From contig CAWKDW010000004.1 of NCBI GenBank assembly GCA_963848475.1, forward strand, positions 1-64,000: a DNA stretch of 64,000 nucleotides. Direction: 5' to 3'. Made by a program: the position numbers and the translations under genes. Source of the DNA: Solirubrobacter sp963848475. GTDB taxonomy: Bacteria > Actinomycetota > Thermoleophilia > Solirubrobacterales > Solirubrobacteraceae. Below are positions 22,504 to 30,361 of this stretch, piece after piece; position 1 is the first letter of the stretch; each line of letters starts with the position of its first letter. The notes beneath the pieces are model-generated. The model searched no databases, was not told the DNA's origin, and saw only the letters and a program-made list of their open reading frames with translations.

Positions 22504-23112
22504 GTGATCACCGACGCGTTCGTCGTGACCGGCCCGCGGCTGTCGCTGCGCTACGCGACGCCCGCGGACGCGCCGCGGCTGTTCGAGCTCGCGTCCGACC
22601 CGGCCGTGACGCGCTTCTTCTCCTGGGGGCCGTACACGAGCCTGGAGCAGCCCGAGGCGTACATCGCGGGCCTGCCTGCGCGGCGCGAGGCGGGCGAGCT
22701 GCTCGACTTCCTGATCGTCGACCCCGTGCACGGCCCGATCGGCGTCACCGGGTTGAGCGAGCTGGCCCGGCGCGACCGGCGGGCGACGATCGGCTCGTGG
22801 CTCGGGCACCGCTGGTGGGGCTCGGGCGCGAACTTCGAGTCGAAGGCGATGGTCGCCGCGCTCGCGTTCGAGCGGCTCGGCTGCGAGCGCCTGACCGCGT
22901 GGGCCAACACCCGCAACGGGCGCTCACAGCGGGCGCTGGAGCGGATCGGGTTCCGGCGCGAGGGAGTGCTGAAGGCGTGGCACCGGCACGGCGACGAGGT
23001 GCACGACGTCGTCATCTTCGCGCTCCTGCGCGCCGCCTGGGAGCGCAGCGCGCTGCACGACGTCCCCGTCACGATCGAGGGCACCGCGCCGGAGGCGTTC
23101 AGCCTCGGCTGA
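22504..23112 (+). CDS. GNAT-family N-acetyltransferase (RimJ/RimL-like)
   Basis: 202 residues. N-terminal TGPRLSLRYATPADAPRLFE, then IGSWLGHRWWGSGANFESKA, CERLTAWANTRNGRSQRALE and RIGFRREGVLKAWHRHGDEV are typical of RimJ-like acyltransferases acting on protein N-termini or small amines. The start is GTG 22504, 7 nt after TAGGAT (22491-22496), a leaderless layout. Substrate unknown. Confidence 0.88.
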   Translation: MITDAFVVTGPRLSLRYATPADAPRLFELASDPAVTRFFSWGPYTSLEQPEAYIAGLPARREAGELLDFLIVDPVHGPIGVTGLSELARRDRRATIGSWLGHRWWGSGANFESKAMVAALAFERLGCERLTAWANTRNGRSQRALERIGFRREGVLKAWHRHGDEVHDVVIFALLRAAWERSALHDVPVTIEGTAPEAFSLG

Positions 23113-24003
23113 GCTGCCGCGCGTGCGCTGCGTCGCGAGCACGCAGGCCAGCACGGCGAGCGCCGCGACGAGCATCGCCGGGGTGACGACCTCACCGAGC
23201 ACCAGAGCGGCCCAGAACAGCGTCAGCACCGGCTGCGCGAGCTGGACCTGACCGATCTTCGCCACGCCACCGAGCGCGAGCGCGTGGTACCAGGCGAAGA
23301 AGCCGAGGAACATCGAGATGACGGCGACGTAGACGAAGCCGAGCCAGGCGGTCGCACTCGCGTGCAGGCCGTCGCCGGTGGCGAGCGTCACGGGCAGCGC
23401 GATGAACGGCGCGGTCAGCACGAGCGCCCAGCAGATCACCTGCCAACCGCCGTAACGGCGTGAGAGCGCGCCGCCTTCGGCGTAACCGAGCCCGCCGAGC
23501 GCGACCGCGGCGAGCACGAGGAGGTCCGCCGGCCCGATGCCGTTCACGCCCTGGGTCGCCGCGAACGCGAGCACGGCGACCAGGCCCGCCGCGGCCGCCA
23601 GCCAGAACGCGCGCGAAGGACGCTCGCCGGCACGGGCGACGGCCCAGGCCGCGGTCGCCGCGGGGAGCAGGCCGACGACGACGCTCGCATGCGCCGAGGA
23701 GGTGTGCTTGAGCGCCAGCGAGGTCATCAGCGGGAAGCCGATCACGACGCCTACGCCGACGATCGCGAAGCGCGGCAGGTCACGCCTGGCGGGGAGCCGC
23801 TCGCGCCGGACGGCGAGCAGGATCGCGGCGAGCGCCGCGGCCAGCAGCGCGCGGCCCAGACCGACGAAGGTCGGGTCCAGATCGGCGACCGCGAGGCGGG
23901 TCGCGGGCAGCGAGAACGAGAACGCCAGAACGCCCACGAACCCCCACGCGAAGGCGCCTTGCGTTACCGTGAAGCGCGCAGTAGCGTTACTGGAGGACGT
24001 CAT
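22924..24003 (-). CDS. EamA/DMT-family transporter; 3' end uncertain
   Basis: Ten hydrophobic segments in two EamA halves: GFVGVLAFSFSLPATRLAVA, ALKHTSSAHASVVVGLLPAA, then MFLGFFAWYHALALGGVAKI and QVQLAQPVLTLFWAALVLGE. Such drug/metabolite transporters export amino acids or similar solutes. Family homology ends near 23105 (VLATQRTRG), but the frame runs on through 180 bp antisense to the GNAT gene, so a frameshift probably hides the true stop near 23100. Its ATG (24003-24001) overlaps the ATG of the divergent MocR gene. A TACCGT box 5 nt upstream is a candidate -10. Confidence 0.85.
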   Translation of the reverse strand: MTSSSNATARFTVTQGAFAWGFVGVLAFSFSLPATRLAVADLDPTFVGLGRALLAAALAAILLAVRRERLPARRDLPRFAIVGVGVVIGFPLMTSLALKHTSSAHASVVVGLLPAATAAWAVARAGERPSRAFWLAAAAGLVAVLAFAATQGVNGIGPADLLVLAAVALGGLGYAEGGALSRRYGGWQVICWALVLTAPFIALPVTLATGDGLHASATAWLGFVYVAVISMFLGFFAWYHALALGGVAKIGQVQLAQPVLTLFWAALVLGEVVTPAMLVAALAVLACVLATQRTRGSSAEAERLRRGALDRDGDVVQRAALPGGAQEREDDDVVHLVAVPVPRLQHSLAPEPDPLQRPL

Positions 24004-24016
24004 GGTTTACGGTAAC
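23963..24016. promoter_or_regulatory. Candidate MocR operator across overlapping divergent starts
   Basis: GTTACCGT (23963-23970), GTTAC (23986-23990) and the inverse ACGGTAAC (24009-24016) flank the two opposing start codons, which share bases in CATG (24001-24004). Repeats of this kind are what a MocR/GntR regulator would bind to control both genes. Confidence 0.5.
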
Positions 24017-25381
24017 ACAGCTTCGATCGTCACCGATCTCGAGGCCGAGGTCTCGGCGGGCTCGCCGGGCGATCGCCTGCCTTCGGTGCGGGAGTTGATG
24101 GCGCGCCATCGCGCCGGGCCGGCGACGGTGCAGCGCGCGATCGCGACGCTCTCGGCCCGTGGTCTCGTCGAGGCGCGCCCGGGGCGGGGGACGTTCGTCG
24201 CGGAGCGGGCCGCGGCCGGCGCACCCGCCGCCGACACGTCGTGGCAGACGGTCGCGCTCGGCGCGCGGGCGATCGACGCGGACGCGCTGGAGACGCTCCT
24301 GCGCCCGCCGCCGCCAGGCGCCTATGTGCTCTCCTCCGGCTATCTGCCGGCCGACCTGCAGCCCACGGCCGCGCTCGGCGCGGCGCTCGCCCGCGCGGCG
24401 CGGCGACCGGGAGCGTGGGACCGGGTGCCGCCTGAGGGGCTGAGCGGCCTGCGCGCGTACTTCGCGTCGGCGATCGGCGGCGGCGCGACCGCGGGCGACG
24501 TGCTGATCTGCCCCGGCGGCCAGGCCGGGCTCGCGGCCTGCCTGCGCGGCCTGGCCGCGCCGGGCGCGCCGGTGATCGTCGAGGCGCCGACCTACCTCGG
24601 CGCCCTGACCGCGGCACGGGCGCAGGGCCTGGTGCCGGTGCCGGTCCCGGCCGACGAGCGCGGCATCCGCCCCGACCTGCTCGCCGCCGCCCTGGCCCGC
24701 TCGGGCGCGCGGCTCGTCTATCTGCAGCCCGTCGTCGCGAACCCGCACGGCGCCTCGCTGGCGGTCGAGCGGCGCGCGGCGGTGCTCGACGCGGTGCGCG
24801 AGGCGGGGGCGTTCCTGATCGAGGACGACGCGTTCCGCGAGCTGAGCTTCGCGCCTGCGCCGCCGCCGCTGTTCGGCGACGATCCGGACGGCCACGTCGT
24901 CCACGTCCGCTCGCTCACCAAGCCGGCCGCGCCGGGCCTGCGGATCGGCGCGGTGGTCGCCCGCGGCCCCGCACTCGCCCGGCTGCGCGCGGCCCGCATC
25001 GTCGAGGACCTCTACGTCCCGGGGCCGGTGCAGGAGGCCGCGCTGGAGCTGGTCGGCACCCCGGCCTGGCGCGCGCACCTGCGCCGCCTGCGCCGCGTGC
25101 TGCGCGAGCGCCGCGACGCGTTGGTCACCGCGCTCGGCAGCGAGTTGCGCCCCGCGCGGCTGCCGCAGGGCGGCATGAACCTCTGGGTCCCCCTCGAGCC
25201 CGGCACTGACGATCGCGAGCTCGCCCTGCGCGCCGCCGCGGCGGACGTGATCGTCTCGCCCGGCCGCCCGTTCTTCGCCGCTGAGCCACCGGGGGCGTTC
25301 CTGCGCCTGACGTTCGCCTCCGAGACCCCGGAGCGACTGGTCGAGGCGGTCCGCCGCCTCACCGCCGTGCTCGACCGCTAG
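24002..25381 (+). CDS. MocR/PdxR-type regulator: GntR HTH fused to aminotransferase domain
   Basis: 459 residues. Residues about 10-75 form a GntR winged helix (RLPSVRELMARHRAGPATVQ, then EARPGRGTFVAER). The rest is a type-I PLP aminotransferase: ICPGGQAGLAACLRGLA, VEAPTYLGALTAARAQG, LIEDDAFRELSF and the PLP-lysine region VHVRSLTKPAAPGLRIGAVV. MocR proteins use the PLP domain as a sensor and control nearby transport or PLP genes. ATG 24002 has GGAGG 5 nt upstream. The divergent EamA transporter is the likely target. Which amino compound is sensed is unknown. Confidence 0.93.
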   Translation: MVYGNTASIVTDLEAEVSAGSPGDRLPSVRELMARHRAGPATVQRAIATLSARGLVEARPGRGTFVAERAAAGAPAADTSWQTVALGARAIDADALETLLRPPPPGAYVLSSGYLPADLQPTAALGAALARAARRPGAWDRVPPEGLSGLRAYFASAIGGGATAGDVLICPGGQAGLAACLRGLAAPGAPVIVEAPTYLGALTAARAQGLVPVPVPADERGIRPDLLAAALARSGARLVYLQPVVANPHGASLAVERRAAVLDAVREAGAFLIEDDAFRELSFAPAPPPLFGDDPDGHVVHVRSLTKPAAPGLRIGAVVARGPALARLRAARIVEDLYVPGPVQEAALELVGTPAWRAHLRRLRRVLRERRDALVTALGSELRPARLPQGGMNLWVPLEPGTDDRELALRAAAADVIVSPGRPFFAAEPPGAFLRLTFASETPERLVEAVRRLTAVLDR

Positions 25382-25428
25382 CGCAAAACCCGAGGTATCA
25401 CTTCCGGCGCGGCCGCCCTCCAAGGGGT

Positions 25429-25807
25429 ATGGCCGCAACCACCACCACCAGCAGGACCTTCGCGCTGCTCTCACCGCACATGAGCGGCGACGACGTCCGC
25501 GACTTCCAGCGCCTTCTCAACCACCGCTTCGCGGCGTGGAAGATCGGGCGCCAGGTCGCGATCGACGGCGACTACGGCATGGACACCCGCGACGCGGCGA
25601 CGCAGGACCGGGACCGCTTCCAACCACGTCGGCGAGGTTCACCCCCGCGGCGCCGTCGACGTCTCCAACCCGGAGCAGCTCGCCAAGGTCCTCAAGAACA
25701 GCCCGAAGACCCCGAAGCTCGTCTGGGGCGGGCCGGTCATCAACGACCGTGTCCACTTCAGCGCGAACGGCCACTCCCCGATGTCGGCCGCCGCCGCCGT
25801 CGGCTGA
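25429..25807 (+). pseudogene. Wall-hydrolase-like protein with peptidoglycan-binding start, middle missing and frameshifted
   Basis: The N-terminus HMSGDDVRDFQRLLNHRF, then DGDYGMDTRDAA, is a peptidoglycan-binding (PG_binding_1-like) helix set. After about 60 residues the frame changes, and the end (TASNHVGEVHPRGAVDVSN, QLAKVLKNSPKTPKLVWGGP) is the C-terminal part of a D-Ala-D-Ala-peptidase/hydrolase-like domain. In relatives these parts are separated by a longer stretch, so an internal deletion plus frameshift is likely. AAGGGG sits one base before ATG 25429, unusually close. Confidence 0.55.
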
Positions 25808-25816
25808 ACGACGTCC

Positions 25817-26005
25817 TCAGCGCTGTGACCCGGGCGACGCCTCGTCGTCCAGGTCCAGCAGCGCGTCGATATGGGACACCAGCGCGGCGGCGCCCGGCGT
25901 GCCCACGCCGAGCAGGACCTCGCGGCACGCCATCAGCAGCTCGTCGCGCAGCTCGAGCTCCTCGGCGAGATCTGGCTCTCGGCCACCCGGTCGTCCCGTC
26001 GTCAC
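25817..26005 (-). CDS. Small hypothetical protein (62 aa)
   Basis: 62 residues, soluble and helix-rich: DLAEELELRDELLMACREVL, then HIDALLDLDDEASP. Not recognised. A TACCGT box at 26013-26018 (minus strand) lies 7 nt before GTG 26005, the leaderless layout seen repeatedly in this window, which supports it being a real gene. Divergent from pyrD, with starts about 20-30 bp apart. Confidence 0.55.
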   Translation of the reverse strand: MTTGRPGGREPDLAEELELRDELLMACREVLLGVGTPGAAALVSHIDALLDLDDEASPGSQR

Positions 26006-26025
26006 GGTGACGACGGTAGGCCATC

Positions 26026-27129
26026 ATGTGGCGGATGAGCGTGTACGAGAGCGCGGTCCGCCCGCTGCTGTTCCGGCTGGACGCCGAGCGCGCCCACAAC
26101 CTGTCGCTGCGCGCGGCGGAGCTGTCGGGCCGCTCCGAGTTCGCGCGCCGCGCCGCCGGCCGCGCGTTCGGTCACCGCGACCCGCGGCTGGAGACGACGC
26201 TGGCCGGGATCCCGCTGGCCAACCCGATCGGGCTGGCGGCGGGCTTCGACAAGAACGCGCGGGCGATCGCGATGCTCGGCGCCCTCGGCTTCGGCCACCT
26301 CGAGATCGGCTCGGTCTCCGCCCACCCCTCCGACGGCAACCCCAGGCCGCGGCTCTTCCGGATCCCCGCCGATCGCGGCATCGTCGTCGCCTACGGGGTC
26401 CCCAACGACGGGGCGGAGGTGGTCCGCGGACGGCTGGCCGCCGGGCCCCGGCGCGTCCCGATCGGGCTGAACCTCGTCAAGACCAACGATCCGGCCCGCC
26501 CGGCGGACGGGCCCGAGGTCTACGAGGACTACGCCGCCTCGCTGATCGCCCTGCAGGACCGCGCGGACTACGTGGCGCTGAACATGAGCTGCCCGAACTC
26601 GGCGGCCGATCGCGACTTCTTCGACGATCTGACCCGCGTCGACGCCCTGCTGGAGCGGCTCGCGGGCTGCGATCCGCGCGTGCCCGTGTTCGTGAAGCTC
26701 AAGCCGACGCGCGACGCCGGCGTGCTGCGCGAGATCGTCGCGATCGCCGACCGCCACCCGTTCGTCGCCGGCTTCGCGATCAACCTGCCGTCGGGCAAGC
26801 CGGACGACCTCGACCTGCGCTCGTCGCGCTCCTCGCTGGAGCGGATGCCGGGCGCGGTCGGCGGCCCGCCCGTCGAGGCCTTCGTCAACGCGATCCTCGG
26901 GACGCTGCGCTCGATCGTCGGCGACTCAAGCCGCTACGCGCTGATCGCCGCGGGCGGCGTCTCCACCGCGGACGACGCCTACCGCAAGCTGCGGCTCGGC
27001 GCCACCACGGTCCAGCTCTACACGGGCCTCGTCTACCGCGGTCCGGGCGTCGTGAAGGAGCTGCTCACGGGCCTCGCGGCGCTGCTCGAGCGCGACGGCT
27101 TCGACCGCGTGTCACAAGCGGTCGGGTGA
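26026..27129 (+). CDS. pyrD: Dihydroorotate dehydrogenase (quinone), class 2
   Basis: 367 residues. The N-terminal helices (AVRPLLFRLDAERAHNLSLR) are the membrane-associating part of class 2 enzymes. FMN-site motifs are GLAAGFDKNARAIAMLGALG, VALNMSCPNSAA, VFVKLKPTRD and IAAGGVSTADDAYRKLRLGA. It oxidises dihydroorotate to orotate for pyrimidine synthesis, passing electrons to quinone. The conserved catalytic Ser region (SCPN) is present. ATG 26026 and ATG 26035 are both possible; the family start favours 26035. Confidence 0.94.
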   Translation: MWRMSVYESAVRPLLFRLDAERAHNLSLRAAELSGRSEFARRAAGRAFGHRDPRLETTLAGIPLANPIGLAAGFDKNARAIAMLGALGFGHLEIGSVSAHPSDGNPRPRLFRIPADRGIVVAYGVPNDGAEVVRGRLAAGPRRVPIGLNLVKTNDPARPADGPEVYEDYAASLIALQDRADYVALNMSCPNSAADRDFFDDLTRVDALLERLAGCDPRVPVFVKLKPTRDAGVLREIVAIADRHPFVAGFAINLPSGKPDDLDLRSSRSSLERMPGAVGGPPVEAFVNAILGTLRSIVGDSSRYALIAAGGVSTADDAYRKLRLGATTVQLYTGLVYRGPGVVKELLTGLAALLERDGFDRVSQAVG

Positions 27130-27137
27130 GGCCGGGC

Positions 27138-27581
27138 TCAGTCGTCGCCGGTCTCGGGCACCGGGCGGCCGAGGAAGGCCTCGATCGCCAGCCAGGCCGC
27201 CTGGTGGGCGAGCGGGCCGAGCCGGAGCGTCGCGCCGTGCTCGTCCTCGCGCACGGCCGCCGTCAGGTGCACGCGGCTCAGCCGGCCCGCCTGCTGGGCG
27301 GCGCGGCTGCGGCCGCTGGCGCCGTGATAGTGGGCGTCGATCCCGAAGCGCCCGCCCTCGACCGGCCAGATCGAGAGCTGGTCCGGCGCCCAGGTCGGGC
27401 CCGTCTCGGCGGGGAGCGCCATGTACGGGACGAGGTCGGCGCGGGCGGCGCGCTCGGGCACGTTGCGCCGCGCCGACCAGGCTCGATCGTCGGGGGTCGG
27501 CGCGGGCGGCGGCTGGTCGGGGCCGACGATGTCGGTCCGCGGTTGCGGGGTGTCCTTGCTGTCCTTACGCCGGCGCACCAT
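27138..27581 (-). CDS. Hypothetical protein (147 aa)
   Basis: Pro-rich, charged start (VRRRKDSKDTPQPRTDI), then a compact domain with PYMALPAETGPTWAPDQLSI and HLTAAVREDEHGATLRLGPL. Not recognised. It converges on pyrD (8 bp between stops), and the two stops are independent. No signal peptide or membrane segment. Coding is supported by the lack of other long frames and by normal third-position GC bias. Confidence 0.6.
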   Translation of the reverse strand: MVRRRKDSKDTPQPRTDIVGPDQPPPAPTPDDRAWSARRNVPERAARADLVPYMALPAETGPTWAPDQLSIWPVEGGRFGIDAHYHGASGRSRAAQQAGRLSRVHLTAAVREDEHGATLRLGPLAHQAAWLAIEAFLGRPVPETGDD

Positions 27582-27602
27582 TCCATGATGGCGCGCGAAT
27601 CG

Positions 27603-27731
27603 TCAGGGCGTACGCCGTCGCCTCAGCGTCTCGCCGATCCAGGCGCGCGTGGCCGCGACGACACCGGCGCCGCTGACCACGGCGAGCGGCAGCAGCTCCT
27701 CCACCGGGACGCCGGCGACGTGCGCGATCAC
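27603..27731 (-). CDS. 42-residue membrane miniprotein coupled to DUF899 gene
   Basis: A short protein beginning MIAHVAGVPVEELLPLAVVS, then GAGVVAATRAWIGETL, with a basic tail RRRRTP. It has one hydrophobic helix. GTG 27731 overlaps the stop of the DUF899 gene by 4 bp (GTGA), the same coupling used elsewhere here, which argues it is translated. It is last in the ArsR-SRPBCC-DUF899 operon. Function unknown. Confidence 0.5.
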   Translation of the reverse strand: MIAHVAGVPVEELLPLAVVSGAGVVAATRAWIGETLRRRRTP

Positions 27732-28438
27732 GACACGGTGGTCTCGTAGGAGTCGTGGCGCCGGAACCACTGCTCGCCGGCCGTCTCGTTGCGGCCGAGC
27801 GGGGCACGGTCGAGCCACTGGTACATGCCCCACAGCGCGTCCATGCCGCGAGCGTACGCCGAATAGGTGTGAAAGACCACTCCGTCGCGCAGCACGAAGG
27901 CGCTCATCCCCGGCAGCTCGCCAGGCCAGTCGGCCAGGGCCCCCTCGGGCACCTCGCGGAAGTTGTACTCCCGCAGCGGCCGCTCGTCGGTCGAGGAGAC
28001 CTTGAAGTCGAAGTTGAAGTCGCTCCCGAGTGATGACACCCACGGGAAGGTCCATTCCATCCGCGAGCGGTACGCGAGCAGCTTCTCCAGCGGCGCGCGC
28101 GAGACGGCGACGAAGCTGACGTCGTGGTGCTCGAGATGGGTGCGCGGGAGGTCGATGTGGTCCATCAGCGAGGAGCAGCTCGGGCAGCCCTCGTCCCAGT
28201 CGGGGCCGAACATGAAGTGGTAGGTGATCAGCTGCGAGTTGTCGCCGAAGAGGTCCGCGAGGGTCTTCTCGCCGTCCTCGGTGTCGAAGGTGTACGTCGT
28301 CTCGACGGGGACCCAGGGCAGCGCGGCGCGCTCGGTCGCGAGCTCGTCGCTCAACCGCGTCAGCTGCTTCTCGCGCTCCAGCAGCGAACGCCGGGCATCC
28401 TCCCACTCGCGGCGGGTTGAGGTGATGTGCTCCGTCAT
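27728..28438 (-). CDS. DUF899-family thioredoxin-like protein
   Basis: 236 residues. The thioredoxin-like core holds LITYHFMFGPDWDEGCPSCS (CxxC pair), then LEHHDVSFVAVSRAPLEKLL and EYNFREVPEG. DUF899 proteins are often encoded beside ArsR and SRPBCC genes, as here. The N-terminal helix TSTRREWEDARRSLLEREKQ is also typical. ATG 28438 has GGAG 7 nt upstream. Redox activity is likely but unproven. Confidence 0.9.
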   Translation of the reverse strand: MTEHITSTRREWEDARRSLLEREKQLTRLSDELATERAALPWVPVETTYTFDTEDGEKTLADLFGDNSQLITYHFMFGPDWDEGCPSCSSLMDHIDLPRTHLEHHDVSFVAVSRAPLEKLLAYRSRMEWTFPWVSSLGSDFNFDFKVSSTDERPLREYNFREVPEGALADWPGELPGMSAFVLRDGVVFHTYSAYARGMDALWGMYQWLDRAPLGRNETAGEQWFRRHDSYETTVS

Positions 28439-28442
28439 GGGA

Positions 28443-28879
28443 TTACTCCTTGTCGAAGAACGCGGCCAGCTTGGCCAGCGCTTGGCTCCAGCCGGTGTCG
28501 ACCGACTGCGTGTCCAGTGGTGGTGCGAGCGTGATCCGCTCGTGCTGCAGGCGCAGCCGGGTCCCGCCACCTTCCGCGTCGCGGAAGGTCAGCGTCAGGA
28601 GCGTGTCCTCGGCCCCGGGTGCGAACCGGAAGGTCATGACGATCCGCTCGTCCGGCACGAGCTCGAGGAGCGTCGAGTCGAACGTGTGATGAGCGCGCCC
28701 TCGCTGTCGAGCATCTCGATGCGGTGCTCGCCACCGACGCGCTCGTCGACGGTCGCGACGGAGACCGCGAAGCCGTCCGGTCCCATCCAGCGGGCGAGCA
28801 GCTCCGGGTCCAGGAACGCCCGGTAGACCCGCGACCGCGGAGAGGCGATGACGCGCTCGACGGCGACGGCGAACTCCAT
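28443..28879 (-). pseudogene. SRPBCC (AHSA1-like) protein, one frameshift
   Basis: The N-terminal half from ATG 28879 reads FAVAVERVIASPRSRVYRAF and MGPDGFAVSVATVDERVGGE. The second half (LVPDERIVMTFRFAPGAEDT to KLAAFFDKE) is in another frame, with the break near 28690. Joined, it is a standard 145-residue AHSA1-type protein. Its ATG overlaps the stop of the ArsR gene (TGATG), and it precedes the DUF899 gene by 4 bp, so it belongs to one operon. Confidence 0.8.
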
Positions 28880-29196
28880 CAGGCCTCCTCCTCCAGCACG
28901 GCGGCCAGCCGGTCGAGCCGGGTGGTCCAGAAGGTCTCGTAGAAGCCGACCCAGTCGCGCACCTCCGCGAGTGGCTCCGCCCGCAGCCGGCAGACGGTCG
29001 TCCGCCCTTGCAGCCGCCGCTCCACCAGCCCGGCGCCCTCGAGCACCTTCAGGTGCTTGGACACCGCGGCGAGCGAGATCTCGAACGGCGACGCGAGGTC
29101 GCCCACCGTCCGCTCGCCACCGGCGAGCTCGCCGAGCAGCGCCCGGCGAGGTTCGCTGGACAGCGCGTGGAAGACGGCGTCGAGACTCTCAACCAT
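28879..29196 (-). CDS. ArsR-family repressor heading an SRPBCC-DUF899 operon
   Basis: 105 residues: VFHALSSEPRRALLGELAGG, recognition helix SLAAVSKHLKVLEGAGLVER, then an extended C-terminal helix DWVGFYETFWTTRLDRLAAV. It belongs to the subgroup accompanying SRPBCC genes and has a single Cys, so no classical metal site. The start codon sits inside a 22-bp perfect palindrome, and a second palindrome lies 29 bp upstream. TACTCT (29204-29209, minus strand) is 7 nt before the ATG. Confidence 0.9.
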   Translation of the reverse strand: MVESLDAVFHALSSEPRRALLGELAGGERTVGDLASPFEISLAAVSKHLKVLEGAGLVERRLQGRTTVCRLRAEPLAEVRDWVGFYETFWTTRLDRLAAVLEEEA

Positions 29197-29233
29197 GCGG
29201 TTGAGAGTAGCACACTGTCAACCGACTGGTTGA
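29186..29233. promoter_or_regulatory. Twin ArsR operators TCAACC-N4-GGTTGA
   Basis: CTCTCAACC-N4-GGTTGAGAG (29186-29207) is a perfect 22-bp palindrome covering the ArsR start codon. TCAACC-N4-GGTTGA (29218-29233) repeats its core 29 bp away, centre to centre. The -10 TACTCT (29204-29209) lies inside. Autorepression through two dimers is the likely reading. Confidence 0.65.
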
Positions 29234-29256
29234 AGGTCAGGGCCGGCGGGCGGTTT

Positions 29257-29499
29257 CTAGCCTTCGCCGTCTTCGCGGCGTGGCGCGCCCGCGACCAAGG
29301 CGGTCATCAGCCCCAGCGCGCCACCGATCACGAGAGGTGCCCATCGGCCGGGAACACCGGCGAGGTGGGCGATCAGCACGAGCGCCGCGGCGACGGACAG
29401 CGTGACGAGCAGTTGGACCCATCCGGGCAGGGATGCGACATCCCTCGCGGCCTGCAGCGACCGTCCGATTCGTGCCCGACCGTGAACGCTTGCTGCCAT
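29257..29499 (-). CDS. Small membrane protein (80 aa)
   Basis: 80 residues with two hydrophobic segments (VQLLVTLSVAAALVLIAHLA and WAPLVIGGALGLMTALVAG) after a basic helix. Not recognised as a named family. A strong Shine-Dalgarno GGAGAGG lies immediately before ATG 29499 (minus strand). It stands alone between two operons. Confidence 0.65.
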   Translation of the reverse strand: MAASVHGRARIGRSLQAARDVASLPGWVQLLVTLSVAAALVLIAHLAGVPGRWAPLVIGGALGLMTALVAGAPRREDGEG

Positions 29500-29596
29500 C
29501 CCTCTCCTAGACAGTCGATCGAAGCCGACGTCCCAGACTCGGGTGCCGACTGGTTCGAGTGCTGACCCTATCGTGCGCGTGGGATGCGACGCAAAC

Positions 29597-30361
29597 TCAT
29601 CCCTCGCGGCGTGCTTCCCAGGAGAAGCCGCGCACCGCGAGAATGGCGCCGACGGCGCCCCAGAGCGCGAGAACGAGCAGCGATCCGGCGTTTGCGGCGA
29701 GGCCCTCGTCGTAGACGATCGCGCCCGAGAGGCCCTCGATGAGATGCGTGAGCGGCAGCACCTGCGCGATGTCGTTGATCACCGACGGCACCTCGGCGGT
29801 GTCGTAGAAGACGCCCGCGATCAGGATCTGCGGCAGGAAGACCGCGTTGACGTAGGCGGGCGCGGACTCGGGGTTGGGGATCGCGTGCGAGAGCGCGACG
29901 CCGAGCAGCGCGAAGCAGATCACGCCGGCACACACGAAGACGCCGAACGCGACCCAGTCGGTCGGCCATGAGACCCCGAGCAGGAGATGGCCGACGACGA
30001 TCACGACCGCCAGCTGCATGAACGCGTTGGCGATCGCGTTCGCGGCGAGCCCGGCGAGGTAGGCCGAGGTCGGCAGCGGCGTCCCGCGCAGGCGCTTGAG
30101 GATCCCGCGCTCGCGCAGCGTGGTCAGGTTGTAGGCCAGCGAGGTGAAGGTCGCCGACATCACGCTCATCCCGGCGATGCCGGGGACGATCACGTCGAGG
30201 TCCGCCTGGCGGCCGGCGAAGACCGCGCCGAAGATCACGAGCAGGCCGAGCGGCAGCACGACGCCGAAGAACGCCGCGCTCGGGTTGCGCCAGAACATCC
30301 GGCGCTCGAGCCGGTACTGCCGCCATGCCGCCCCCCACCAGGGCACGGCGAGGGCCGTCAC
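29597..30361 (-). CDS. ABC-2 type exporter permease
   Basis: 254 residues with six membrane segments. Family features are FWRNPSAAFFGVVLPLGLLV, TTLRERGILKRLRGTPLPTS and VFLPQILIAGVFYDTAEVPS. It would form the channel of an exporter with the ATPase encoded just upstream. GTG 30361 overlaps the ATPase stop by 4 bp. Substrates of such pairs range from drugs to lipids; none is evident here. Confidence 0.9.
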   Translation of the reverse strand: MTALAVPWWGAAWRQYRLERRMFWRNPSAAFFGVVLPLGLLVIFGAVFAGRQADLDVIVPGIAGMSVMSATFTSLAYNLTTLRERGILKRLRGTPLPTSAYLAGLAANAIANAFMQLAVVIVVGHLLLGVSWPTDWVAFGVFVCAGVICFALLGVALSHAIPNPESAPAYVNAVFLPQILIAGVFYDTAEVPSVINDIAQVLPLTHLIEGLSGAIVYDEGLAANAGSLLVLALWGAVGAILAVRGFSWEARREG

